DNA from: DATHZQ01 sp965216945
GTDB lineage: Bacteria; Actinomycetota; Acidimicrobiia; Spongiisociales; UBA5794
Assembly: GCA_965216945.1 (NCBI GenBank)
Contig: CBDCGU010000003.1
Coordinates: 3,658,001 to 3,722,000, forward strand
Direction of reading: 5' to 3'
DNA: 64,000 bases
Under the pieces are notes generated by a model. That model was given only the letters and a program-made list of their open reading frames with translations. It was not told the origin of the DNA and searched no databases. Positions 17,363 through 26,095 of this stretch are shown here, piece by piece; the first letter of the stretch is position 1; each line of letters begins with the position of its first letter. The position numbers and the translations under genes were made by a program.

Positions 17363-18721
17363 GTGACCACCTCCCAAGACGATCTGTTTGCCGAGTCGCG
17401 GGCTGAGAAGCGGGCGACGGCGGCGCCTCTGGCAGCGCGGATGCGGCCGCGCGATCTGGACGAGGTCGTCGGCCAGGAGCATCTGACGGCGCCCGGGGCG
17501 GCGTTCCGGTCCATCGTCGACTCCGGCCACCCCGTGTCGATGATCATGTGGGGACCTCCGGGCACGGGCAAGACGACCCTGGCCCGGCTCGTCGCCTCGG
17601 CCGGACAGGCTCGCTTCGAGCAGCTCTCGGCCACGTCGGCCGGCGTCAAGGACGTCCGCGAGGTGCTGGCGATGGCGGCGCGGCGGCTCGAGGACGATCG
17701 AGGCCGCACCGTCCTCTTCCTCGACGAGATCCATCGCTTCACGAAGGCACAGCAGGATGCCCTGCTGCCCGGTGTCGAGGACGGCGTCGTCGCCCTCGTC
17801 GGTGCCACGACGGAGAACCCGTTCTTCGAGGTCAACTCACCACTGGTGAGCCGTTGCACGCTCTTTCGCACCGAGCAGCTGAGCCCCGAGGCCGTCGCCA
17901 CCATCGTGCGGAGGGCCGCAGACGAGCCGATGCGCGGTCTCGGGGGGACGCCGGCGATCGACGATGAGACGGTCGCGCTTCTCGCCGAAAGGGTGGGTGG
18001 GGATGCCCGGCTGGGACTCAACGCCTTGGAGGTCGCCGCCCGCATCGCCCAGGGAAGGGACAGGACGGACATCGGCGAGGACGAGATCCAGGAGGCGCTG
18101 CAGCGTCGCATCATCCGATACGACAAAGCAGGGGATCGTCACTACGACGTGATATCGGCGTTCATCAAGTCGCTGCGCGGATCCGATCCGGACGCTGCAA
18201 TGTACTGGTTGCACACCATGCTCGAGGCAGGGGAGGACCCGGAGTTCATCGCCCGCCGCATGATCATCCTCGCCTCGGAGGACGTCGGCCTGGCGGACAC
18301 CGGCGCCATCGGCCTCGCCAACGATGCCTTTGCGGCCCTCCGCGTGGTGGGACTCCCCGAAGCGGCATATGCGCTCTCGCATGCCGCGCTCTACCTGGCG
18401 CTGGCGCCCAAGTCGAACTCGGTGGGATCGGCGATGCGACGTGCCCGAACCCTGGTCGAGAAGACTCCTGCCGCCACGGTCCCGATGCACCTTCGCTCCG
18501 GAGCAACGGCCGGGGAGCGCCGGTTGGGCCACGGCGTCGGCTATCGCTACCCGCACGAGGATCCGCGGGGCGTGATGCCGCAGCAGTACCTGCCCGACGG
18601 CGCCGGCGACGCCATCGTTTTCGTGCCTCGCCGCCTCGGTGACGAGCGTTCACTGGCGGAACGGCTGGAGCGTATCGACCTGATCCTGGGAAAGGCCGAG
18701 CGGGGAACCCGGGCGGAGTAG
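17363..18721 (+). CDS. rarA: Replication-associated recombination protein A (RarA/MgsA AAA+ ATPase)
   Basis: This 452-aa relative of clamp loaders and RuvB acts at stalled replication forks. It shows Walker A GPPGTGKT (64-71), Walker B VLFLDEIH, sensor VGATTENPFFEV, and the C-terminal tetramerisation domain with RRMIILASEDVGLADTGA and PHEDPRGVMPQQYLPD. GTG 17363 is chosen because a -10 box ends 8 nt before it and conserved sequence begins there; the open frame extends back to 17180 without homology. The N-terminus (MTTSQDDLF) holds a QDDLF pentapeptide resembling sliding-clamp-binding motifs. Confidence 0.95.
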   Translation: MTTSQDDLFAESRAEKRATAAPLAARMRPRDLDEVVGQEHLTAPGAAFRSIVDSGHPVSMIMWGPPGTGKTTLARLVASAGQARFEQLSATSAGVKDVREVLAMAARRLEDDRGRTVLFLDEIHRFTKAQQDALLPGVEDGVVALVGATTENPFFEVNSPLVSRCTLFRTEQLSPEAVATIVRRAADEPMRGLGGTPAIDDETVALLAERVGGDARLGLNALEVAARIAQGRDRTDIGEDEIQEALQRRIIRYDKAGDRHYDVISAFIKSLRGSDPDAAMYWLHTMLEAGEDPEFIARRMIILASEDVGLADTGAIGLANDAFAALRVVGLPEAAYALSHAALYLALAPKSNSVGSAMRRARTLVEKTPAATVPMHLRSGATAGERRLGHGVGYRYPHEDPRGVMPQQYLPDGAGDAIVFVPRRLGDERSLAERLERIDLILGKAERGTRAE

Positions 18722-18731
18722 CATCGCGGCG

Positions 18732-18929
18732 ATGTTCTTGCGCATTCGATGGTTTGTGGTCGGCGTTCTCAGTTCGGTCGGTGCGATGGCTTATCTGGCG
18801 GCACAGGTGAAGCGGGCGCGCGAACGCTTGAGCACCGCCTCGCTGGCGCGCAGCGGTGGCCGCAGTGTGGCTTCCCTGCTCGAACGCGCTGCAGATCGCA
18901 TCGACCCGGCGGTCGACTCGCATCGCTGA
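18732..18929 (+). CDS. Small single-pass membrane protein between rarA and hisS
   Basis: This 65-aa protein has one N-terminal membrane helix (RWFVVGVLSSVGAMAYLAAQV, about 6-26) and a basic cytoplasmic tail with a predicted amphipathic helix. A small membrane protein of this design (DUF6167-like) commonly lies in the rarA-alaS interval of other Actinobacteria, so it is probably a real gene, though I assign the family only by shape and position. TAGCAT at 18719-18724, overlapping the rarA stop, is a leaderless-type -10 box 7 nt before the ATG. Function unknown. Confidence 0.7.
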   Translation: MFLRIRWFVVGVLSSVGAMAYLAAQVKRARERLSTASLARSGGRSVASLLERAADRIDPAVDSHR

Positions 18930-18956
18930 AGGACAGAATCCGCCGCCCGGCTTCCC

Positions 18957-20282
18957 ATGAGTGACCTCATCCAACCTCGCACCCTCAAGGGTTTTCGTGA
19001 CTTCCTGCCGGAAGCGGCGATCGCCCGCGAGCAACTGGTGGCCGCAGCCCTGGACGTCTATCGCAGCTACGGCTACAGCCCGATCGACACGCCCACCTTG
19101 GAGTTTGCCGAGATCTTGCTCGGCAAGGGCGGCGACGAGACCGACAAGCAGACCTACCGCTTCACCGATCAGGGCGGCCGGGATGTGGCGATGCGATTTG
19201 ATCTCACGGTGCCGTTTGCCCGCTTTGCCGCCCAGCACATCGGCACCCTGGGAACCCCCTTCAAGCGCTACCACGTCGCCACGGTGTGGCGGGGGGAGAA
19301 CCCGCAGCGCGGCAGGTATCGGGAGTTCATGCAGTTCGACTTCGACACCATCGGCACCGAGAGCTCGCTGGCCGACATCGAGACGGTGTTGGTGGCCCAC
19401 GACGTCTTCGCAGCCCTCGGGTTCGAGCGGTTCTCCGTGCGCGTCAACGACCGGCGTGTGTTGAACGGGCTTCTTGCCCGCCTCGGATTGGTCGACGAGG
19501 CCGCAGTCGTGTTGCGTGCCCTCGACAAGCTCCCCAAGATCGGGGCTGCCGCCGTTGCCGATGAGCTCGATGCGACCACGGGTGCGGACGAGGCCGCCGT
19601 CGATTCCATCCTGGCATTGGCCGGCGTCACGGGGACGAACCGGGAGATCGTCGAGCATCTGGCCGGCGTGCTCGACGGGAGCGACACCGGCATGGCCGGC
19701 GTGAAGGCCTTCGATGAGCTGACGGTGGCGCTCGAGGCGCTGGGAATCGGCGAAGACCGGGTGCGCATCGATCTGTCGATCGCCCGAGGGCTCGACTATT
19801 ACACGGGAATGGTGTTCGAGACGTTCCTCGACGACCTCCCGGAGATCGGCAGTTGCTGCAGCGGAGGGCGATATGCCGATCTGGCATCGCTCTACACCAA
19901 GCAACGCTTGCCCGGCGTCGGAGGCTCTCTCGGTGTCGACCGGCTGCTTGCGGCCATGGAGGAGCTGGGTCATCTCGAGGTAAAGGGGACATGGGCTCCC
20001 GTGCTGGTGTCGGTCTTCGACGAGGACGGCCGTGGGGCGGCTCTGCGGGCAGCCGCCGAGCTGCGTCGCTCCGGTATCGGCGCCGAGGTCTTCCCAGATG
20101 ACCGAAGGCTCAGCGCCCAGCTGCGATACGCCGACCGCCGTGGGCATCGGTTGGTGGTGATTGCCGGGCCCCAGGAGCGCGAGGCGGGCACCGCCCAGAT
20201 CAAGAACCTCGCCGACGGCACATCGATGACCGTCCCCGTTGCCGAGCTCGTGACGGCGGTCGCCGGGGTCCTGGGGCGCTGA
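18957..20282 (+). CDS. hisS: Histidyl-tRNA synthetase
   Basis: This 441-aa class II synthetase has motif 1 near EQLVAAALDVYRSYGYSPIDTP, motif 2 VWRGENPQRGRYREFMQFD, the His-binding signature RGLDYYTGMVFE, SGGRYADL, and a C-terminal anticodon domain ending near residue 441. TLKGFRDFLPEAA near the start is canonical. It lies 27 nt after the small membrane gene and upstream of alaS, so three aminoacyl-tRNA synthetase genes (aspS, hisS, alaS) sit within 8 kb. hisS usually lies before aspS in this neighbourhood, so its place here is rearranged. Confidence 0.96.
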   Translation: MSDLIQPRTLKGFRDFLPEAAIAREQLVAAALDVYRSYGYSPIDTPTLEFAEILLGKGGDETDKQTYRFTDQGGRDVAMRFDLTVPFARFAAQHIGTLGTPFKRYHVATVWRGENPQRGRYREFMQFDFDTIGTESSLADIETVLVAHDVFAALGFERFSVRVNDRRVLNGLLARLGLVDEAAVVLRALDKLPKIGAAAVADELDATTGADEAAVDSILALAGVTGTNREIVEHLAGVLDGSDTGMAGVKAFDELTVALEALGIGEDRVRIDLSIARGLDYYTGMVFETFLDDLPEIGSCCSGGRYADLASLYTKQRLPGVGGSLGVDRLLAAMEELGHLEVKGTWAPVLVSVFDEDGRGAALRAAAELRRSGIGAEVFPDDRRLSAQLRYADRRGHRLVVIAGPQEREAGTAQIKNLADGTSMTVPVAELVTAVAGVLGR

Positions 20283-20283
20283 A

Positions 20284-20297
20284 GAGCGGTACCGCTC
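20284..20297. repeat. Perfect 14-bp palindrome after hisS
   Basis: GAGCGGTACCGCTC starts 2 nt after the hisS stop. It could form a small hairpin or bind a dimeric protein. No T-run follows, so it is not a standard terminator. The rest of the 136-bp gap is GC-rich with further weak inverted repeats. Confidence 0.5.
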
Positions 20298-20403
20298 AGC
20301 GTCCCGACGACCGGCCCGGAGCGATCACTCGGCGTGGCGGAGGAAGAGGCGCCCCGCCCCCGCCGGTGGGCGAGGCGGCAACGGCCGGCCGTCGCCCGCC
20401 CAC

Positions 20404-20409
20404 TAACCT
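20404..20409 (+). promoter_or_regulatory. -10 box of alaS (leaderless)
   Basis: TAACCT ends 9 nt before the alaS ATG at 20419, with no Shine-Dalgarno between. Confidence 0.5.
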
Positions 20410-20418
20410 CCGTCCTCC

Positions 20419-23040
20419 ATGCGATCCGACGACATCCGCCGCACGTTCCTCGAGTTCTTCGAGGCCCGAGACCACGTCGTGGTCCCCAGTGCCTCGCTGA
20501 TCCCCGTCGACCCGACGCTGCTGCTGACGAACGCCGGCATGGTCCCCTTCAAGCCCTACATGTTGGGCGAGGAGACGCCGCCCTACCGGCGGGCCGTGAC
20601 CGTGCAGAAGGTGGCACGAACGGTCGACATCGACATCATCGGGACAACCGCCAGGCATCTCACCTTTTTCGAGATGCTCGGCAACTTCAGTTTCGGGGAG
20701 TACTTCAAGGAGAAGGCCATCCCGTGGGCCCATGAGTTGGTCACCGAGGGATTCGGGCTCGATCCGGAACGTCTCTGGTACACCGTGCACGTGACCGACG
20801 ACGAGGCGGCGGAGATCTGGGTCGACGGCGTCGGCGTTCCCCCCGACCGCGTGCAGCGACTCGACAAGGACAACTTCTGGCAGATGGGCGTTCCGGGCCC
20901 GTGCGGGCCATCGTCGGAGATCTTCTTCGACAAGGGGCCCGAACACGGGCAGGACGGCGGGCCGGCTGTCGACGACGAGCGCTTCATGGAGATCTGGAAC
21001 CTGGTGTTCATGCAGAACATCCAGGACCATCCGTATCACGTGATCGGCGACCTCCCCGCGAAGAACATCGACACGGGGGCCGGTCTGGAGCGGGTCGCCG
21101 TGGTCCTGCAGGGCGTCGACACCGTATTCGAGACCGACTTGATCCGGCCGGTGATGGCCACGGCCGAGGAAATGACCGGGGTCCGCTACGGCGCCCACGA
21201 GCGCACCGATGTCAGCCTTCGCATCATGGCGGACCACGCCAAAGCGGTCACATTCCTCATCGGCGACAAGGTGGTTCCGTCCAACGAAGGTCGCGGGTAT
21301 GTGCTGCGACGCCTGTTGCGGCGGGCGGTGCGCCACGCGTCCCTGCTCGGCGTTCGCGACCTGATCATGCCGAAGTTGATCACGACGACGGTCGAGATCA
21401 TGGCCAACGGCTATCCCGAGCTGCGCGACAAGCAGGACGGCATTGTCGAGATGGCGGCTCGGGAAGAAGCCGGATTCCGCCGTACGCTCGAGTCGGGTCA
21501 CCAACTCCTCGACGCCGAGCTCGCCAGGCTCGACGACGGGGCGGTGTTCCCCGGAGCGGCGGCATTCAAGCTCCACGACACCTATGGCTTTCCTCGCGAG
21601 CTGACCGAGGAGATCCTCACCGAGAAGGGCATCGAGCTCGACATCGAGGAGTTCCACCGCATGATGGAGGAGCAGCGAGCCCGGGCGCGCCGCCATTACA
21701 AGGGCGGTGACGCCGCGGCACTTGCCGACGCCTACCGCTCCTTGCTGTCGGGTGTCGAGACCACGGACTTCTCGGGCTACCGGGTGGAGAGCGACTCGGG
21801 AGTCGTGCTGTCGATCGTTCGTGAAGGCGAGACCGTAGATCGCGCCGAGCAAGGTCAAGACGTCGAGGTCTTCCTGGACCGATCCCCGTTCTACGCAGAG
21901 TCGGGCGGTCAGGTGGGGGACAGCGGCACCGTGGCGACGCCCACCGGCGAGGTGCGCATCCAGGACACGCAGTATGCGTTGCCCGGGATCCACGGCCATC
22001 GCGGCAAGGTGACCGCCGGGTATATCCAAACGGGGCAAGAAGCCGCGACCTCCATCGACGCCGACCGCCGCGAGCGGATCCGTAAGAACCACACCGGCAC
22101 CCATATCCTGCATTGGGCGCTGCGCGGTGTCGTAGGCGACCACGTGCACCAGGCAGGCTCGCTCGTTGCACCCGATCGTCTCCGCTTCGATTTCTCCCAC
22201 TTCGCCGCACTCTCCGACGAGGAGCTTCTGGCCGTGGAGGAGACCGTCAACGACCGGGTGATCGAAAACGCTCGTGTCGTCACTCTCGAGACCAGCAAGC
22301 AGGAGGCCGAGGCAATGGGCGCCCTGGCGTTCTTCGGGGACAAGTACGGGGACCGGGTACGCGTCGTCAAGGCGGGCGACTACTCCACCGAGTTCTGCGG
22401 AGGCACCCATGTGCCGTCGACCGGACAGATCGGGCCGCTCGTGCTCGTCGGCGAAGGCTCGGTGGCGGCCAACACCCGGCGGGTGGAGGCGCTGACCGGC
22501 ACCGCCGGATACGGCTATCTCAGCCAGATGCGGCGCCAGCTCCGTGAGACGGCCGATGTCCTGCGGACACAACCGGCGAACCTCATCCAGGCCGCCACCT
22601 CGCTCACCGCAAGGCTCCAGGACCAGGAGGAGCGGCTCGAGGCGTTCGAACAGCATGTGCGAAATGCCACCGTCGCCTCTCTGCTCCAGAACGTCGAGGA
22701 GCACAACGGGACGACCCTGCTCATCGCCGCCGTGGATGACCTCGCCTCCGACGGACTGCGCGCACTGGCGTTCCAGGTGCGGGACAAGATCGGCACCGGT
22801 GCCGGCGTCATCGGATCCTGTCGTGAGGGCAAGGGTGCGCTCATCGGGTTTGTGACTCCCGATCTCGTCGCAGATGGCCTCTCCGCAGCCGAGTTGCTCC
22901 GACCGGGCGCCAGCATCCTCGGAGGTGGCGGAAGCCGCGATCCGGAGCTGGCTCAGGCCGGAGGGCCCCATGGCGATCGGATCGAGGAGGCGTTGGAGGC
23001 GATTCGAGCGGCGGGACGGAGCGCGCTCCTCGACCGATGA
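20419..23040 (+). CDS. alaS: Alanyl-tRNA synthetase
   Basis: This 873-aa enzyme has an N-terminal aminoacylation domain (LTFFEMLGNFSFGEYFKE, FWQMGVPGPCGPSSEIFFD), a helical tRNA domain, an editing domain with zinc ligands in HTGTHILH and EFCGGTH, a coiled-coil stretch around 700-745, and a C-terminal DHHA1 domain ending GGGSRDPELAQAGG. Length is normal. The start at 20419 gives the canonical MRSDDIRRTFLEFFEARDH. Its last four bases overlap ruvX (ATGA), the usual alaS-ruvX-mltG-aroE actinobacterial order. Confidence 0.97.
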   Translation: MRSDDIRRTFLEFFEARDHVVVPSASLIPVDPTLLLTNAGMVPFKPYMLGEETPPYRRAVTVQKVARTVDIDIIGTTARHLTFFEMLGNFSFGEYFKEKAIPWAHELVTEGFGLDPERLWYTVHVTDDEAAEIWVDGVGVPPDRVQRLDKDNFWQMGVPGPCGPSSEIFFDKGPEHGQDGGPAVDDERFMEIWNLVFMQNIQDHPYHVIGDLPAKNIDTGAGLERVAVVLQGVDTVFETDLIRPVMATAEEMTGVRYGAHERTDVSLRIMADHAKAVTFLIGDKVVPSNEGRGYVLRRLLRRAVRHASLLGVRDLIMPKLITTTVEIMANGYPELRDKQDGIVEMAAREEAGFRRTLESGHQLLDAELARLDDGAVFPGAAAFKLHDTYGFPRELTEEILTEKGIELDIEEFHRMMEEQRARARRHYKGGDAAALADAYRSLLSGVETTDFSGYRVESDSGVVLSIVREGETVDRAEQGQDVEVFLDRSPFYAESGGQVGDSGTVATPTGEVRIQDTQYALPGIHGHRGKVTAGYIQTGQEAATSIDADRRERIRKNHTGTHILHWALRGVVGDHVHQAGSLVAPDRLRFDFSHFAALSDEELLAVEETVNDRVIENARVVTLETSKQEAEAMGALAFFGDKYGDRVRVVKAGDYSTEFCGGTHVPSTGQIGPLVLVGEGSVAANTRRVEALTGTAGYGYLSQMRRQLRETADVLRTQPANLIQAATSLTARLQDQEERLEAFEQHVRNATVASLLQNVEEHNGTTLLIAAVDDLASDGLRALAFQVRDKIGTGAGVIGSCREGKGALIGFVTPDLVADGLSAAELLRPGASILGGGGSRDPELAQAGGPHGDRIEEALEAIRAAGRSALLDR

Positions 23041-23462
23041 GCGGGAGAATCGTCGGACTCGATCCGGGGCAGCGACGAGTTGGCGTCGCTTTGTCCGATG
23101 CCCTCGGTATCATCGCATCGCCGCTGGCGGTGCTCGACCGCCGCAGCGGTGACGTTCTCGGAGCGTTGCGCACGTTGCTTGCCGACTACGACGTCTCGAC
23201 GGTAGTGGTAGGGCTCCCGGTTGGCCTCGACGGTCAAGAGGGCGCTGCAGCCGAGCAGGCGAGAGCGTTCGGGCAAGACATTCAAGAGGAGTTCGGCATC
23301 CACGTGGTCTACTTCGACGAGCGGTTCACGAGCGTGCTGGCGGAATCGGCGTTGCTCGAGGGCAACGTGCGTCGCACCGAGCGGCGCGAGTCGCGGGACA
23401 AGGTGGCGGCAGCCATCATGCTCCAGGGCTATCTCGACAGTCGGAAGCGAGACGGAGCATGA
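23037..23462 (+). CDS. ruvX: Holliday junction resolvase-like protein RuvX (YqgF)
   Basis: This 141-aa RNase H-fold protein is implicated in 16S pre-rRNA 5' processing and called a putative Holliday junction resolvase. Motifs: GLDPGQRRVGVALSD (Asp8), VVGLPVGLDGQEG, YFDERFTS and a C-terminal DKVAAAIMLQGYL. It overlaps alaS upstream and mltG downstream by four bases each. Confidence 0.94.
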   Translation: MSGRIVGLDPGQRRVGVALSDALGIIASPLAVLDRRSGDVLGALRTLLADYDVSTVVVGLPVGLDGQEGAAAEQARAFGQDIQEEFGIHVVYFDERFTSVLAESALLEGNVRRTERRESRDKVAAAIMLQGYLDSRKRDGA

Positions 23463-24610
23463 CCGTGCCGCCGGGCCAGGAAGCCGAGTACTACGAGCAG
23501 CAGTACCTCGATGATCCATGGCGACCACCCGAGCCGACACCATGGCCGGTCCGCATCGCCAAGGTCGTCGCCGTACTGGTGATGATCGGGATCGTCGCCG
23601 CGGGTGGTGCGTACATCGCGCCCCGCCTCGCCGATCGTGTCGCCGCGGACGTCACTGTCTCGACGATCGCCGCAGGGCAAGAGGTGGTGCTGACGGTGCC
23701 CCTCGGATCGACCGCGGCCGACATCGGCACGCTGCTCGAATCGGCCGGGCTCATCACCGACGGTGGCACGTTCGAGCGCACGGTGCGGATCCAGGGCGTC
23801 GCCAGCGAGCTGAAGGCTGGCTCGTACACGATGGTCGGCGGTATGAGCACCAACGCCATCGTCAGCCAGCTCATCGCCGGCCCGCCCGCCCCCGACACGT
23901 TCCGGCTCACCGTCATCGAGGGCTTGCGGATCGAGGAGATGTTGCAAGCCATCGCCGACCAAACGGACTACACGGTCGACGAACTGGCGGCACCGCTGCT
24001 GGACGGCACGGTGACGTCGCCCTTCCTCCCGGAAACGCTGCCGCCCGACGCGCCTCCGCTCACCGCGTGGGAGGGATTGCTGTTCCCGGCCACCTATGAC
24101 TTCGTCGTGGATGCGACGCCGGCGGAGATCGTGGGCCGGCTCGCCGGCGAGCTCAACTCCCGCATGGCCGCTGTCGACTGGTCGGCCGTCGAGGAAGCCG
24201 GATTCACCCCCTACGAGGGCCTGATCATCGCCTCGCTCATCGAGAAGGAGGCGAAGCTCGACGAGGACCGACCGCTCATCTCGAGTGTCATCCACAACCG
24301 TCTGGCCGACGGCATCGCACTGCAGATCGATGCGACTGTGATCTATGCCCTCGGCGAGAACCCGGGTCGCGTGTTGTTCAGCGATCTCGAGGTCGACTCG
24401 CCCTGGAACACATACCAGGTGGTCGGGTTGCCCCCGACGCCGATCGCCGGCGTACGTGATCTGTCGCTCGGCGCCGCGGCCAGTCCGGCCGACACGAACT
24501 TCTACTACTACGTGCTCATCGACGAGAACGGCAAGCATGGCTTCTCCGCGACGCTCGAGGAGCACAACGAGAAGGTCGCGCAAGCAAGAGCGGACGGGGT
24601 GCTGCCTTGA
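23459..24610 (+). CDS. mltG: Endolytic murein transglycosylase MltG
   Basis: This 383-aa protein has a short acidic/Tyr-rich cytoplasmic tail, one membrane helix (about 33-53), a LysM-like region, and the YceG catalytic domain with IASLIEKEAKLDEDRPLISSVIHNRL, where the Glu of IEKEA is the predicted catalytic residue, followed by LQIDATVIYALG and SPWNTYQVVGLPPTPI. MltG cleaves nascent peptidoglycan strands and so limits glycan length. It overlaps ruvX and aroE. Confidence 0.95.
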   Translation: MTVPPGQEAEYYEQQYLDDPWRPPEPTPWPVRIAKVVAVLVMIGIVAAGGAYIAPRLADRVAADVTVSTIAAGQEVVLTVPLGSTAADIGTLLESAGLITDGGTFERTVRIQGVASELKAGSYTMVGGMSTNAIVSQLIAGPPAPDTFRLTVIEGLRIEEMLQAIADQTDYTVDELAAPLLDGTVTSPFLPETLPPDAPPLTAWEGLLFPATYDFVVDATPAEIVGRLAGELNSRMAAVDWSAVEEAGFTPYEGLIIASLIEKEAKLDEDRPLISSVIHNRLADGIALQIDATVIYALGENPGRVLFSDLEVDSPWNTYQVVGLPPTPIAGVRDLSLGAAASPADTNFYYYVLIDENGKHGFSATLEEHNEKVAQARADGVLP

Positions 24611-25401
24611 GGCTCGCCGTCCTAGGCGAACCCGTTGCCCATTCTCTGTCGCCTGCGTTGCACACCGCCGCCCTGGCCGCGGCGGGCATCCCGGGGGAAT
24701 ACGTCGCTCGCACGGTCGACGCCCACGGTCTGGCCGGCGCCGTCGACGAGTTACGGCACGGGGAGCTCGACGGCGCCAACGTCACGATGCCGCACAAGCA
24801 CCTGGCCGCAGAGCTGTGTGACGACCTGGCGGCCACTGCACGCCGCGTTGCCGCCGTCAACACCATGGTCCGCGTGGCGGGCCGGGTGATCGGTCACAAC
24901 ACGGACATCGCAGGTGTTCTCCATGCGTGGACCTGGGCCGAGCTGCCCAGGGACGCTCCTGTGTTGATCCTCGGCGCCGGTGGCGCCGCCGCGGCTGCCG
25001 CCATCGCGCTCCAGGCTGGTCCCGTCACGCTGTCGACCCGGCGCCTCGAAGCGTCCGAACAACTCATGGAGCGTCTGCGGATCGATGCCGGGATCGTACC
25101 GTTCGGCCACGCCGTGCCGGGTGCGGTCGTGGTCAACGCCACACCGCTCGGCATGCGAGGGGAGAGACTCCCGCCCGCGGTGCTGGAACAGGCGGTAGGG
25201 GTCTTCGACATGGCCTACGGGCCCGACGTCACGCCGGCGATCGAACACTGCCGGCAGCGGGGACTGGCCCATGCGGAAGGGACATCCATGCTGCTCGGGC
25301 AGGCCGTGGAGTCGTTCCGGCTCTGGGTCGGGAGGGCCCCGCTCGATGCGATGCGAACGGCACTCGAGTCCGCCGGCAGAGTCTCGGGTGTGCCGACATG
25401 A
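24607..25401 (+). CDS. aroE: Shikimate dehydrogenase
   Basis: This 264-aa NADPH enzyme reduces 3-dehydroshikimate. The substrate-binding SLSPALHTAAL (about 14-24), NVTMPHK with the catalytic Lys, NTDIAG with the catalytic Asp, and a Rossmann loop LILGAGGAAAAAA are present. The start is TTG at 24607, overlapping the mltG stop as TTGA; it gives the canonical RLAVLGEPVAHSLSP with no better codon nearby. It overlaps the prepilin peptidase gene by four bases. Confidence 0.95.
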   Translation: MRLAVLGEPVAHSLSPALHTAALAAAGIPGEYVARTVDAHGLAGAVDELRHGELDGANVTMPHKHLAAELCDDLAATARRVAAVNTMVRVAGRVIGHNTDIAGVLHAWTWAELPRDAPVLILGAGGAAAAAAIALQAGPVTLSTRRLEASEQLMERLRIDAGIVPFGHAVPGAVVVNATPLGMRGERLPPAVLEQAVGVFDMAYGPDVTPAIEHCRQRGLAHAEGTSMLLGQAVESFRLWVGRAPLDAMRTALESAGRVSGVPT

Positions 25402-26066
25402 TCGCCGCATTCATCTCCGGGCTCGTAGGCATCCCACTCGGCTGGCTCGGCGCCGTCGCCGCGGCCCGGGTGCTCGACGAGCGCGACGAGGGTCTTGCGC
25501 CGATGCCGAGTTGGGTGCGGCCCGTCAACGCCGCCGTCGTTGCCGCCGTGTGTTTCGCCGTTCCGCTCCTGATCGACAACGGCTGGGTCGTGCCGGCGTA
25601 TGTGTGGTTCGTGGCGCTCACCATGATGCTGGTGATCACCGACATCCACTCGCAGCTCATCCCCAACCGCATCAACTATCCGGGGACCGCCATCGCCGCG
25701 GGCCTGCTCCTGGTTGGAGCGGCGGCATCGGGGGAGCTGGCCGCGTTCGGCCGGGGGCTCGCCGGTGTCGTCATCTACTACCTCGTCACCCTCGCACTCC
25801 TGATCATCGGCCGGGGCCGCAGCTTCGGCGGCGGCGACGTCAAGCTCAGCGTCGTGCTCGGTTTGTTCGCCGCCTTCCTGGGCTGGAAGCAGTTCTCCGC
25901 CGCGGTCGTTCTCGGTTTTCTGGTGGGAGGATTGGCCGCCGTCGTGTTGTTGTTGCTTCGCTCCCGGGGCCTGCGCGATCACTTCGCCTTCGGGCCGCCC
26001 ATGGTCATCGGCGCCTACGTCGCGATCGCATGGGGCGAGGCCATCGTCGACTGGTACGTCGGCTGA
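25398..26066 (+). CDS. Short prepilin peptidase (A24 family)
   Basis: This 222-aa polytopic membrane protein has about six to seven helices. The two aspartates of A24 aspartyl proteases are visible: Asp82 in VITDIHSQLIPNRI and Asp147 in FGGGDVKL. The N-terminal zinc/N-methyltransferase domain of full-length PilD is absent; only a short helix (1-25) replaces it, as in many actinobacterial forms. It would cleave type IV or Tad/Flp prepilin leaders. No pilin genes are nearby. Its placement between aroE and aroC in the same operon recurs in Actinobacteria. Confidence 0.88.
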   Translation: MIAAFISGLVGIPLGWLGAVAAARVLDERDEGLAPMPSWVRPVNAAVVAAVCFAVPLLIDNGWVVPAYVWFVALTMMLVITDIHSQLIPNRINYPGTAIAAGLLLVGAAASGELAAFGRGLAGVVIYYLVTLALLIIGRGRSFGGGDVKLSVVLGLFAAFLGWKQFSAAVVLGFLVGGLAAVVLLLLRSRGLRDHFAFGPPMVIGAYVAIAWGEAIVDWYVG

Positions 26067-26083
26067 CGGCGTTCGCCCCGAAC

Positions 26084-26089
26084 TACCAT
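26084..26089 (+). promoter_or_regulatory. -10 box of aroC (leaderless)
   Basis: TACCAT ends 6 nt before the aroC ATG at 26096, with no Shine-Dalgarno between. Confidence 0.4.
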
Positions 26090-26095
26090 CGCTCG

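Noticed and set aside
20296..22971. 891-codon open frame antisense to alaS, and other long antisense frames (over rel, secF, carB, pyrF)
   Set aside because: Long antisense frames are expected in GC-rich coding DNA. Their compositions (His/Arg/Asp-rich, no motifs) mirror the sense codons, and they lack ribosome binding sites and homology.
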